The position numbers were made by a program, and so were the translations under genes. Below the pieces are notes generated by a model that was not told the origin of the DNA, did no database searches, and saw nothing but the letters and a program-made list of their open reading frames with translations. This document shows, piece by piece, positions 56,750 to 64,000 of a DNA stretch of 64,000 nt (positions are counted from its first letter, which is position 1; every line of letters starts with the position of its first letter). The stretch is from an uncultured Spirochaetaceae bacterium. GTDB lineage: Bacteria > Spirochaetota > Spirochaetia > Treponematales > Treponemataceae. Where the stretch lies: the NCBI GenBank assembly GCA_902778325.1, contig CACYWZ010000006.1, forward strand, positions 1 through 64,000. Reading direction: 5' to 3'.

Positions 56750-57736
56750 TCAACAACAAACACTTCCGACAAAGCCTCTTGCACCATTCGCAAAAGCCTT
56801 GTAATCAGCGGCTTTCTTCGCCTGCCACTGCAAAACCGTCGCGCTCAAAAAGCCAGAAGCACATTTTATGATAATGCCGTCGTTTTTCAAAAGCGCGATA
56901 ACAGTGCCGTTTGCAGCGCTATTCGTGTCGCCAAGACTTGAAACATCGCCAGAGAAAACGTGCGCCTCAAGTATTTTCAGCACATTTCCGCCGTTCTCTG
57001 TGAAGCACGTTGGCCAAGGCGTGTACGCTCTGATTTGCCTGTCGATTTCACAAGCCGAGCGATTCCAATCGATTTTTCCGTCGCTTTTTTCGATGAAAGG
57101 CGTGTAACTCGCTTCCCCTTCCTGCTTCTTTCCCTCAGGAAGCGTGAAAGCGCCATTGCTCTCACTCGACGCAATCTTTTCAAGAAGCGAAGAAATCATC
57201 TCGATGCCATTTTTCACGACAACGCCGTCAGATGCCATAAGGCTCTCAGTTGTCTCAGTTCCTGAAAGAGTGATTTCGCGACAGTCCAAAATGTCGCCAG
57301 AGTCGATTTCAAGAGATATTTTTTGCAATGAAACGCCAGTTTTCTCGTCGCCTGAGAGGATTGCCGCAGGAACAGGAGTGCAACCGCGATATTTTGGCAA
57401 AAGAGACGGATGAAGATTTATTCCGCCAAGAGCGAACATCGAAAGGAATTTTGGTCCAAAGATATGACCGTAATCAAAGCAAACGAAAATGTCAGCGTTG
57501 AGCCCTTCAATCTGAGCGCGGAAAGCGCTGTCCAAATGCTCTGGAGTGAAAACAGGAATCCCCAAAGAGGAAGCGACATCAGCAACAGCAGTCGCAGTCA
57601 ATTCCTTGCTGCGCTTTTTTGCGCTCGGCGGATTCGTCAAAACACCGACAACCTCAAAGCCTTTCGCGTTTTCAACAAGGGAGCGCAAAACAGCCGCACT
57701 CGGCTCAGGACTTCCCGCATAAAAAACTTTCAGCAT
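56750..57736 (-). CDS. fmt: Methionyl-tRNA formyltransferase
   Basis: Formylates Met-tRNA for initiation. 328 residues: 'KVFYAGSPEPSAAVLRSL', 'PVFTPEHLDSAF', the active-site region 'GINLHPSLLPKYRGCTPVPA', 'AILSGDEKTGVSLQKI', then a C-terminal OB fold ('DRQIRAYTPWPTCFTENG'). It starts directly after def, which removes the same formyl group; the pair is a standard operon. Confidence 0.96.
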   Translation of the reverse strand: MLKVFYAGSPEPSAAVLRSLVENAKGFEVVGVLTNPPSAKKRSKELTATAVADVASSLGIPVFTPEHLDSAFRAQIEGLNADIFVCFDYGHIFGPKFLSMFALGGINLHPSLLPKYRGCTPVPAAILSGDEKTGVSLQKISLEIDSGDILDCREITLSGTETTESLMASDGVVVKNGIEMISSLLEKIASSESNGAFTLPEGKKQEGEASYTPFIEKSDGKIDWNRSACEIDRQIRAYTPWPTCFTENGGNVLKILEAHVFSGDVSSLGDTNSAANGTVIALLKNDGIIIKCASGFLSATVLQWQAKKAADYKAFANGARGFVGSVCC

Positions 57737-58303
57737 CTATTTTCCGCCCTTTTTCTTTGCAGCGATTTTTGCCGCAATGCTTTTTTGCTTGCGCTCTTTT
57801 TCCTCGGCTTTCTTTGCTGCACGCTCAGCTCTCTTCTTGAACTGCTCGACAGTCTTTTCCTTGAACTGCTCATCTCCGCGGTCAATGTAAAGAACACCGT
57901 CAAGATGGTCGTATTCGTGCTGGATAATTCGGGCAAGCATTCCGTCGGCTTCGAGCGTGAACGGCTTTCCGTTCTCGTTGAGCGCCTGAACAGTAACCTT
58001 CGACGGTCTCATAATATCCTCGTAAACGCCAGGAATACTAAGACAACCCTCCTCGTAACTCGTCAAATCGTCGCTCTTGTAAACAATCTGCGGATTCACA
58101 AAAACACGGCGAACATCATCGTCGGCGATGATAACAAAAAAGCGCTGAGAAATCCCAACCTGAGGAGCTGCAAGCCCAACGCCGTTAGCGCTAATCATCG
58201 TCTCAAACATCTCGTTAAAAACAGAACGAAGTTCGTCCGTAACCTCAGCAACAGGCTGAGCCTGCTCGCGAAGTACATCTTCTCCAAGTTTGCAAATTCT
58301 CAA
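57737..58303 (-). CDS. def: Peptide deformylase
   Basis: 188 residues. Motif 1 'GVGLAAPQVG', motif 2 'EEGCLSIPG' (metal Cys) and motif 3 'QHEYDHLDGVLYI' (two metal His and catalytic Glu). A lysine-rich tail of about 30 residues ends KIAAKKKGGK, probably helping ribosome contact. The start is TTG: AGGGG lies about eight bases before it and the family sequence begins MRICKLGEDVL. It heads the def-fmt-PASTA-aroDE-rpiA operon. Confidence 0.96.
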   Translation of the reverse strand: MRICKLGEDVLREQAQPVAEVTDELRSVFNEMFETMISANGVGLAAPQVGISQRFFVIIADDDVRRVFVNPQIVYKSDDLTSYEEGCLSIPGVYEDIMRPSKVTVQALNENGKPFTLEADGMLARIIQHEYDHLDGVLYIDRGDEQFKEKTVEQFKKRAERAAKKAEEKERKQKSIAAKIAAKKKGGK

Positions 58304-58409
58304 TTTATGTGCCCCTTAAATATCTTGATAACGATTTTCATTCTACCAAACTCGCCTATAATTTTCTACAGAATTTTTCCGATTGTTGACTTTTCGTTTT
58401 TTTGGCGTT

Positions 58410-58683
58410 CAGAAGAGTTCCGAACGCTGTCTCTTCATTTTTTTGCCCTTCACAAGTGTTCCGAATGCTATCTCTTCATCTTTTTGCCCTTCACAAGTGT
58501 TCCGAACGCTGGCTCTTCATCTTTTTGCCCTTCGGAAATGTTCCGAACGCTCTCCTTTCATCTTTTTGCCCTTCACAAGCGTTCCGAGCGCTGTCTCTTC
58601 ATCTTTTTGCCTTTCGGGATTTTTCCGAGCGCTCACTTTTCATTTTTTTGCCTTTCGGAAATGTTCCGAGCGCTGTTTTCAAA
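58410..58683. repeat. Tandem array I, exact 41-bp units
   Basis: Seven copies: TTCCGA starts at 58418, 58459, 58500, 58541, 58582, 58623 and 58664, always 41 bp apart. The sequence before it alternates among CACAAGTG, TTCGGAAATG and TTCGGGATTT; in the second form TTCGGAA pairs with TTCCGAA, in the first CAC pairs with GTG. The common filler is TCTTCATCTTTTTGCC. It fills the gap between def and the VOC gene; AT-rich sequence only from 58304 to 58410. Confidence 0.94.
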
Positions 58684-58686
58684 ACT

Positions 58687-59070
58687 TCAAACTGTCAGCT
58701 CGATAATATTTTGCTCAATCGCGACAATTGCGCTCTCGTAATATCCGTCGCCCGTGGTTCGAGGCCCGCTTTGAACACAAAATCCCGCACGCGAAAGTTT
58801 CTCCGTCAACTTGTCCACAGCCTCCGCGCTTCCAAGACTGAACGCCAAATGCGCCCAGCCAGTGCGAAACGGCTCTTTTTCGCTGTCCACGACTTCAGGG
58901 CGTGTCATAATCTCAAGGCGAGCGCCTGAATCAAAAGTCAAAAAATATGAGCGAAATCCAGTCTTTTGATTGAAATATCCGTCATTCGCCTTTGCGTCCA
59001 AATACTCAACAAAAAAATCTTTCGCTTTTTCCAAATCGCAAACATAAAGCGCAACGTGTTCAATTTTCAT
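58687..59070 (-). CDS. VOC-superfamily (glyoxalase/bleomycin-resistance fold) protein
   Basis: 127 residues. Paired beta-alpha-beta-beta-beta modules: 'IEHVALYVCDLEKAKDFFVE' with metal His, 'FRSYFLTFDSGARLEIMTRP' with Glu, 'GWAHLAFSLGSAEAVDKLTE' with His, and 'YYESAIVAIEQNIIELT' ending in Glu. All four metal ligands appear present. GGAGGA before ATG 59070 fixes the start over an in-frame ATG 18 bases earlier. Substrate unknown. Confidence 0.88.
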   Translation of the reverse strand: MKIEHVALYVCDLEKAKDFFVEYLDAKANDGYFNQKTGFRSYFLTFDSGARLEIMTRPEVVDSEKEPFRTGWAHLAFSLGSAEAVDKLTEKLSRAGFCVQSGPRTTGDGYYESAIVAIEQNIIELTV

Positions 59071-59091
59071 TTTTCCTCCATTCGTCATGCG

Positions 59092-60108
59092 TCAAAAATA
59101 TTCTTGCTCAAATGAGATTTTTGATTTCACAAAACTGTGGTGAACAACTTCAAGAGAGCGCAAATCAAGCGCGGTGAGCCAAAAATCCTCGCTTGTGCAG
59201 GCGCTGCTTTCGCCAGAATTACCCATTCCGATAAAAACAAGATACGGCTTTGAGTCTTTTTCAACGATGTCGAAACCCCACTGGACACTCGAAAGCGCAA
59301 AAAGTTCTTTTTCGTCCTCAAAAGATTTCCCGCTTGTTTTGAAAACTTCCCGCTCTCTTTTGAAGATTTTTATCGTGTAATTCGACGGAAGGCGTGCAAC
59401 GGAAGTCCAATAAAGTTCTGCAACGATTTTTTTGTCTTCGATTTCGCGCTCGATTTTTTGCACGTGGTCGCCAGAGATGCCCAAAAACGAATAGTCGAAC
59501 GCTGCCATTTGCTCGATTCTCTCGGCGCTAATCCATTGCTGTTGCTCATCTGTCAAATCGTAGCTGTAGCGGGAATGCGCCGAGGCGATTTTTCTCCACG
59601 CTCGATTTTTTGCGTCAAAGGAAAGCAGTTTGTATGAAGAAAGGCGCTTTGTGTCAAAGTCGCGCTCGATTTCAAGAAAAAGCGTTTCTTTTTTGTTCTG
59701 CACGGGATAAACCAAGCCGCACTCGCCTTTTGCGCCGTTCGCCGAAAAATAAATCTTCCACTTCTTCGCCTTTTTGTCAAAGCGGAAAATGCGAAAATAC
59801 GCAAAGCCGCCACTTCCTTCAAGGCTCATCATCGAAAGCATTTTGTCTTTTATGCCGTCAAGGTGAATCGGCGTGCAATAAAGGTTTTGCTTTTTGGTGA
59901 GCTCGACGAAATCGGGGTGGAACTCCTCTTTTTCGCTGTGCGGCGCGTCGATTGTGTTGTAATTCAATTCGCTCTCAAAATCCGCGTATGTTGTGTATTC
60001 GCTCTTTTTGACGACTTCAGCAAAATGCAGCACGTTAGGCACGAGCGACTTTGCGCTCAAAAGCGAGAGCGCAAGCATATAAAGCAGTGCAAAAAATATC
60101 TTTTTCAT
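59092..60108 (-). CDS. Exported protein of unknown function
   Basis: 338 residues with a signal peptide (MKKIFFALLYMLALSLLSAK, likely cleaved near LSA). The mature part looks beta-rich with many aromatic and charged residues ('GGFAYFRIFRFDKKAKKWKI', 'RYSYDLTDEQQQWISAERIE'). No family recognised. CGGAGGAAAA precedes the ATG, the same ribosome cassette as its neighbours. Confidence 0.78.
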   Translation of the reverse strand: MKKIFFALLYMLALSLLSAKSLVPNVLHFAEVVKKSEYTTYADFESELNYNTIDAPHSEKEEFHPDFVELTKKQNLYCTPIHLDGIKDKMLSMMSLEGSGGFAYFRIFRFDKKAKKWKIYFSANGAKGECGLVYPVQNKKETLFLEIERDFDTKRLSSYKLLSFDAKNRAWRKIASAHSRYSYDLTDEQQQWISAERIEQMAAFDYSFLGISGDHVQKIEREIEDKKIVAELYWTSVARLPSNYTIKIFKREREVFKTSGKSFEDEKELFALSSVQWGFDIVEKDSKPYLVFIGMGNSGESSACTSEDFWLTALDLRSLEVVHHSFVKSKISFEQEYF

Positions 60109-60129
60109 TTTTCCTCCGTTTTGCGAAAA

Positions 60130-60453
60130 TCAGTCGAAATAGCTGACTTCCGCTGATTTATAATTTCCGTTGTCATCAAAATAAATACAAAGCTCCCAGC
60201 CGCTTATAAAGCCGTCCGCTTTCAAGAAATACGAAATCTCTTTTTCAAGAACGCGCTCCTCCAATGCAGGACGACCGAGCAAAGACAGAACTTCGGTTTT
60301 GTTCGGCTTTTCCGCGTCCAGCTTGGCAATAAGCGAAGTCGTCATTTGGTAGCGGCTTTTGCCTTTCTGCCATTTTTGCGCGTCGAAGTCAATTTGTTTT
60401 TGGCACGCTGCAAAAATCACGCAAAATAAGAAAATCAAAATCAGTTTTTTCAT
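60130..60453 (-). CDS. Small lipoprotein of unknown function
   Basis: 107 residues: signal MKKLILIFLFCVIFAAC with lipobox FAAC (Cys17). Then 'KSRYQMTTSLIAKLDAEKPN', 'EVLSLLGRPALEE' and 'WELCIYFDDNGNYKSAEVSY', a layout like SmpA/BamE-type small lipoproteins, though similarity is only in pattern. CGGAGGAAAA fixes ATG 60453. Confidence 0.76.
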   Translation of the reverse strand: MKKLILIFLFCVIFAACQKQIDFDAQKWQKGKSRYQMTTSLIAKLDAEKPNKTEVLSLLGRPALEERVLEKEISYFLKADGFISGWELCIYFDDNGNYKSAEVSYFD

Positions 60454-60464
60454 TTTTCCTCCGT

Positions 60465-60556
60465 TTGTCATGCGTCATGCTGAACAAGTTTTCAGCATCT
60501 GTGTTTGCTGAGCGAAGTCGAAGCATGGATTCCGAAACGAGTTCGGAATGACGGGT
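60465..60556. repeat. Dispersed element, copy 1
   Basis: About 92 bp: TGTCATGCGTCATGCTGAAC, a TTCAGCA arm, TGTTTGCTGAGCGAAGTCGA, AGCATGGATTCCGAAACGAG, ending TTCGGAATGACGGG. TGCTGAA/TTCAGCA forms a hairpin. Its left end abuts the CGGAGG ribosome site of the gene at 60453. Confidence 0.92.
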
Positions 60557-60560
60557 AGTT

Positions 60561-60980
60561 TCATCTTTCCTCCATCTTTATTTGCAGTTTTTCATAAAAC
60601 CACGATTTTTCAAAATAAAAAATCGGGAATGTTACAAGTTCCAAAAACAAAAGCTTCAGTTTTTTCTTTGTTTTCTGCGAGAACAAAAATCCGCCCCGAA
60701 CACAAACCAGCATTGCCAGTTCGTCATCGCTGAGTTCCGTGCGAACAGCCCAGACAATCACATACTCAAACAAAAGCAAAATAATTGGAATAAGCACAAA
60801 CAGAGGCTTTTGCAAATACACATAGCCGCAGGCGATGAGCCACAACAGTGCCGTGTGAATCAGCGACAGGATTTTGTGAACGCGGCGCAATTTGCTCGTG
60901 TATTTTTCAAAAAAATACAAAACAATGTTCAAAAGCAAATATGCAAACACTATTTTTGCAAAATTATTTTCAATGTTCAT
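60561..60980 (-). CDS. Membrane protein of unknown function
   Basis: 139 residues with about three or four hydrophobic helices ('IVFAYLLLNIVLYFFEKYTS', 'IHTALLWLIACGYVYLQKPL', 'FVLIPIILLLFEYVIVWAVR') and a charged C-terminal third. No family recognised. Its start overlaps the stop of the gene at 60977 by four bases, so the two are co-translated. Confidence 0.72.
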   Translation of the reverse strand: MNIENNFAKIVFAYLLLNIVLYFFEKYTSKLRRVHKILSLIHTALLWLIACGYVYLQKPLFVLIPIILLLFEYVIVWAVRTELSDDELAMLVCVRGGFLFSQKTKKKLKLLFLELVTFPIFYFEKSWFYEKLQIKMEER

Positions 60981-61453
60981 TTTTCCACCCTCAAACTTTT
61001 GTATTGGATTGTCAAAAGAGCTGTTGATGAACGCCCGTGCTTTTGCTTTTCGTAATAAAAAAACACCAGCGAAAAATATTTTTTCCCAAACTCAGAATAA
61101 ATGTCCTCGTAGCCGTATTCTTTAGCAATCACGTTTTTATTTAAGCGCGAGATATGCCCATTCTGCTTGACGGAGTTGAACGAAACAATTTTTCCGCCGT
61201 CAAAAATCAGCCGCGCCGCCTCACCTGTTTGAGCCAAATTCAAATCAAAAATCACTTTGTTTCGTTCTTCGATTATTTTGAACTTTGAGTCGTGCAGGTT
61301 GTCATAAATCTTCAAAAGCTCACTTTCGGATTTTATCCGCTCAAAATATTCAGCCAAATCTTTTTGAAAACGCTCGTCGCCAAAATCAAGAAAATAATGC
61401 CGCAGTTTTTTGGATTTTCTGATGTTGCCGTGAGTCAAAAGCAAGTTCTTCAT
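60977..61453 (-). CDS. Hypothetical protein
   Basis: 158 residues, soluble, charged: 'LRHYFLDFGDERFQKDLAEY', 'NGHISRLNKNVIAKEYGYED', 'YFSLVFFYYEKQKHGRSSTA'. No family recognised. CGGAGGAAAAA precedes ATG 61453 and the dispersed element lies directly upstream. It overlaps the membrane protein gene downstream. Confidence 0.72.
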   Translation of the reverse strand: MKNLLLTHGNIRKSKKLRHYFLDFGDERFQKDLAEYFERIKSESELLKIYDNLHDSKFKIIEERNKVIFDLNLAQTGEAARLIFDGGKIVSFNSVKQNGHISRLNKNVIAKEYGYEDIYSEFGKKYFSLVFFYYEKQKHGRSSTALLTIQYKSLRVEK

Positions 61454-61464
61454 TTTTTCCTCCG

Positions 61465-61557
61465 TTTGTCATGCGTCATGCTGAACTTGTTTCAGCATCT
61501 GTGTTTGCTGAGCGAAGTCGAAGCATAGATTCCGAAACGAGTTCGCCAATGACGGGC
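61465..61557. repeat. Dispersed element, copy 2
   Basis: Same element as at 60465, in the same orientation: GTCATGCGTCATGCTGAAC to TTCGCCAATGACGGGC. Near-identical over its length. It abuts the ribosome site of the gene at 61453. Confidence 0.92.
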
Positions 61558-61561
61558 ATTT

Positions 61562-62251
61562 TCATTTTACATTTCTGAATGAAGTTCGTTTGTCAAACCC
61601 GTGGTTCACAGCCTTGTCAACGTCCGAAAGACCTTCGCTTTCAATGCTCACATCGTTTTTTGAAGCAAGCAGATACTCGTCAATTCCGCAATAAATCTCT
61701 TCGGGCGGAATAATCGAAGCAAAGCCCGCGCCGCGCAAAATCGGGATTGGACATCTTTCCAGCTCACCAGAAAGATTTAGAAGCGGACGAAAATTGCAGT
61801 TTGACAAATTCGCCTTGCGCCACTCTTCCGCCGAAAGTTTGTCCACCGCAAAAGCCCGAGAGTCGACCGTGTACAAATTCAGCGGCTCGCCTTTGTATTC
61901 GTACCATTTCCGCGAGCAAATCAATTCCATTGAAAAATCAAGAAGCAAATAATTTTCATAGCGGAGCTGCTTCAATTTTATCACGAAAAAGTTAAAACCT
62001 GCGGCAAGCACAATCAAAAGAAACGGTTCTCCGCTCTTTTTCTCCCACGAAAAAAAATTGTACGGAAAAAGCGGGATAAATCTCTTTTTCCCGTTGACAA
62101 TTCGATAGCAGCCGTCGCCACAATTGATTGCGTCGCAAAGAACTTTCTTTGAAAGAAGCACTGAACCGCGCCTGTCAAAAACAACTTCGTCATCGCCGTT
62201 CTGTTGCCAAAGATAATCGTAATAATCGTAGTTTCTGTCAATTATTTTCAT
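61562..62251 (-). CDS. Hypothetical protein
   Basis: 229 residues. One or two hydrophobic stretches ('FLLIVLAAGFNFFVIKL') but no clear signal peptide. It starts MKIIDRNYDYYDYLWQQNGD. A late block 'ILRGAGFASIIPPEEIYCGI' is distinctive. No family recognised. CGGAGGAGAA precedes the ATG. Possibly related to neighbouring small genes that react to envelope state, but nothing in the sequence shows that. Confidence 0.7.
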   Translation of the reverse strand: MKIIDRNYDYYDYLWQQNGDDEVVFDRRGSVLLSKKVLCDAINCGDGCYRIVNGKKRFIPLFPYNFFSWEKKSGEPFLLIVLAAGFNFFVIKLKQLRYENYLLLDFSMELICSRKWYEYKGEPLNLYTVDSRAFAVDKLSAEEWRKANLSNCNFRPLLNLSGELERCPIPILRGAGFASIIPPEEIYCGIDEYLLASKNDVSIESEGLSDVDKAVNHGFDKRTSFRNVK

Positions 62252-62277
62252 TTCTCCTCCGTTTTTATCTGTAACCG

Positions 62278-63618
62278 CTACAAATATCTTCCTGCCAGCT
62301 GCGCAATTTTGCCGACGAGTTTGTATGAGATTATTTTACACAAAAAATCAGTGAATTTTCCGTATTTACGATAAAACAAGTTGAATGTAAGATAAGCGGC
62401 TCTTTGCTCCTTGCAGTCGGGAAGCCGCTTCAAAATATTTTTGAGGCTGTAGACGTTGCGGTAAATCCAAAGATAGCCCTCGTACAATTCTTCTGCGCTC
62501 ATATTTTTGGGCTTATAAACAACGTGCGCCGTGTTATATTTTGAAAAATCCGTCGATGTGATTCTGTCCGCTTTTTTCAGTTCCTCGTAAACTTTCGTTC
62601 CGGGATATGGCGTGAGAATATGCGAGGTCACGGTTTCGATTTTGTTTTTTACAATCCAGTCCAGCGTCGTTTTGAATGTTTCCGTGCTGTCGCCGTCAAG
62701 CCCGAAGACAAAACTTCCGTGAATCATAATTCCGCGCTTGTGGATTTCAGAAATCGCGTTCTCATAGTTTTTGATGTTGTTCTGAACTTTATGCACGTTT
62801 GAAATGGACGAAGGGTTTATGCTCTCAAATCCGATGAAAAGACTTTTGCAGCCAGCTTCTTTCATCAAATCCAAAAGCTCGCCGTCGTTCGCGACATTTA
62901 TTGAAACAGCGGCATTCCACTTGATTTTTAAGGGCTTCAGCTCTTCAAGGAATTTTCTTGTCCATGCAGGATTCCCGATAAAATTGTCATCGATGAACAT
63001 TATGTGCCGCAAATTTATTTTCTTTATGTCTGCAAGAACATCATCAATATTTCGGTTTATGTATTTGTGATTTTTTGAGCTGTTATAGCAAAAATCACAA
63101 CGAAAAGGACAGCCCCTGCTTGTATGAACGATGTTCGTGTATAAATATTTGGATTTTTTTACAAAATCATAAGCTGGGGAAACTATTTCGTCCGCGCTGA
63201 AATTTTCTTTGCAACGGTAGATTTTCTTTAAGCTCTGCGTTTGCGCGTCTTTTATGATTTCTGGCCAAGTTCCTTCCGCATCCCCGATGCAGAGTGAATC
63301 AAACGCGTCTTGCGGAATAAAATCCGGCGCGCTCGTTATCTGGATTCCTCCCGCAACGACAGGAATTCCCTTTTCCCTGAACTTCCTGCTGATTTCAATC
63401 GCGCGGTTCAGAACATCAACCGTAACCGAAATGCCGACCAAATCAGGCTTGTCGTCAAAATTGATTTTTTCGATATTTTCATTTTCAAGAACAACTTTGT
63501 GATTGTCTTTTAGAATACTGACGATTGTAAGAAGCCCCAAAGGCGGTGCCATTCTGGCTTTTAAGCCCGTGTCCATCGGACGGCGCAGCATTTTGGGCTG
63601 GATGAGTTTTACGTACAT
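62278..63618 (-). CDS. B12-binding radical SAM protein
   Basis: 446 residues. The N-terminal cobalamin-binding-like domain (about 1-135; 'PPLGLLTIVSILKDNHKVVL', 'PDLVGISVTVDVLNRAIEIS', 'GIPVVAGGIQITSAPDFI') lacks the DxHxxG histidine. The radical-SAM core has the cluster motif CPFRCDFC (Cys170, 174, 177), then 'HIMFIDDNFIGN', 'CKSLFIGFESINP' and 'GIMIHGSFVFGLDGDSTETF'. Family members act as methylases or in hopanoid and lipid modification; the substrate is open. CGGAGGAAAAA precedes ATG 63618, again next to a dispersed element. Confidence 0.93.
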   Translation of the reverse strand: MYVKLIQPKMLRRPMDTGLKARMAPPLGLLTIVSILKDNHKVVLENENIEKINFDDKPDLVGISVTVDVLNRAIEISRKFREKGIPVVAGGIQITSAPDFIPQDAFDSLCIGDAEGTWPEIIKDAQTQSLKKIYRCKENFSADEIVSPAYDFVKKSKYLYTNIVHTSRGCPFRCDFCYNSSKNHKYINRNIDDVLADIKKINLRHIMFIDDNFIGNPAWTRKFLEELKPLKIKWNAAVSINVANDGELLDLMKEAGCKSLFIGFESINPSSISNVHKVQNNIKNYENAISEIHKRGIMIHGSFVFGLDGDSTETFKTTLDWIVKNKIETVTSHILTPYPGTKVYEELKKADRITSTDFSKYNTAHVVYKPKNMSAEELYEGYLWIYRNVYSLKNILKRLPDCKEQRAAYLTFNLFYRKYGKFTDFLCKIISYKLVGKIAQLAGRYL

Positions 63619-63629
63619 TTTTTCCTCCG

Positions 63630-63722
63630 TTTGTCATGCGTCATGCTGAACTTGTTTTCAGCATCTGTGTTTGCTGAGCGAAGCCGAAGCATGGATTTTG
63701 AAACGAGTTCGCCAATGACAGG
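63630..63722. repeat. Dispersed element, copy 3
   Basis: GTCATGCGTCATGCTGAAC .. TTCAGCATCTGTGTTTGCTG .. ending TTCGCCAATGACAGG. Same orientation and same relation to the downstream ribosome site as copies 1 and 2. Confidence 0.92.
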
Positions 63723-63754
63723 TGTTTTCAACAGGCTCAACCTCAATAAAAGCC

Positions 63755-63985
63755 GCCTTCCTTGCCGTAAGGATTCTGGCTTTTTTGAAATTTGGGCAAT
63801 CCTTATTGTAAGGAACGATGACTTTTTGGAAAACCGCGAATCCTCAAAATAAGGAAAGCCGACTTTTGCAAGGGCGATTTTCCTCAAAATAAGGATTTCT
63901 GGCTTTCTGCAAATCTGCCTTTCCTTAAAATAAGGAACGCCGTTTTTGGAAATTGCCACTTTCCTTATGTTAAGGAAAGCCCTAA
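63755..63985. repeat. Tandem array J, 40/41-bp units with TCCTT..AAGGA hairpins
   Basis: The CCTT arm starts at 63760, 63801, 63842, 63882, 63923 and 63963. Dyads are TCCTT-gccg-TAAGGA, TCCTT-attg-TAAGGA, TCCTC-aaaa-TAAGGA (twice), TCCTT-aaaa-TAAGGA and TCCTT-atgt-TAAGGA. Loops vary freely while stems stay. It may continue past the window. No gene is supported between 63619 and 64000. Confidence 0.9.
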
Positions 63986-64000
63986 TACACCCAGCCGATT

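Noticed and set aside
57410-58741. 443-residue plus-strand ORF
   Set aside because: Antisense to def and fmt and through array I; composition is that of a shadow frame.
58383-58929. ORFs across array I running into the VOC gene
   Set aside because: Array-derived, antisense to a clear gene, no ribosome site.
61441-61528. Small ORF 'CVMLNLFQHLC'
   Set aside because: A well-known spurious translation of the dispersed element, found wherever that repeat occurs.
590-63985. CRISPR arrays
   Set aside because: The arrays have no unique spacers; the whole 41-42-bp unit repeats, and no cas gene is present.

Overview
The window reads as the chromosome of a treponeme-like spirochaete. I infer this from the large CheA/CheW/CheR/CheB/CheY/CheD set, the spirochaete-type methyl-accepting proteins, acetate kinase, several small lipoproteins with lax lipoboxes, and moderate base composition. 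No rRNA or tRNA gene was recognised, so the species is not fixed. Promoters are close to TTGAAA/TTGACA, 16-17 bp, TATAAT/TATACT, and most genes carry AGGAG-like ribosome sites. Three genes (7822, 18275, 18331) instead look leaderless.

Layout. 1-5.4 kb: 5'-edge fragment of a chemoreceptor, a spirochaete hypothetical, an oligopeptide-binding protein and ackA. 5.5-8.4 kb: a lipoprotein gene broken (or switched off) at a run of ten G, a membrane protein and a divergent MarR regulator sharing a dyad. 8.7-16.5 kb: one minus-strand RND efflux operon (double-TetR regulator, small membrane protein, TolC, adaptor, AcrB-type pump, PII-like protein) with a clear promoter and operator. 16.5-21.6 kb: a frameshifted DUF6261-like gene, a TPR lipoprotein, and an FlhG-like ATPase / soluble chemoreceptor-like protein / CheD operon. 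21.7-31.9 kb: an AT-rich island with four overlapping genes ending in a 1741-aa DEAD/DUF1998 helicase (DruE-like) and a SprT-like lipoprotein. 32-43 kb: the main chemotaxis locus (cheW; STAS-cheA-cheR-cheB-cheY; MCP-cheW-MCP-cheW). 43.3-50.6 kb: a Ca/Na antiporter, a PARG-like protein, ppk, ppx and a glycosidase. 51-53.4 kb: an unusual GatB-asparaginase fusion. 53.5-58.3 kb: rpiA, aroDE, an orphan PASTA protein, fmt, def. 58.7-63.6 kb: small hypotheticals, a VOC protein and a radical-SAM protein, several preceded by the same repeat and ribosome-site cassette.

The most striking non-coding signal is a set of nine intergenic tandem arrays. Each has its own sequence, yet almost all share a unit length of 41 or 42 bp, about four turns of the DNA helix. 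Most units contain a short dyad, and in several arrays the two arms change together. A tenth array has 23-bp hairpin units that vary in the same compensating way, and an eleventh has 11-bp units. I know of no described element that is constant in period but not in sequence. This and the DruE-like island are the two best candidates for undescribed biology here.
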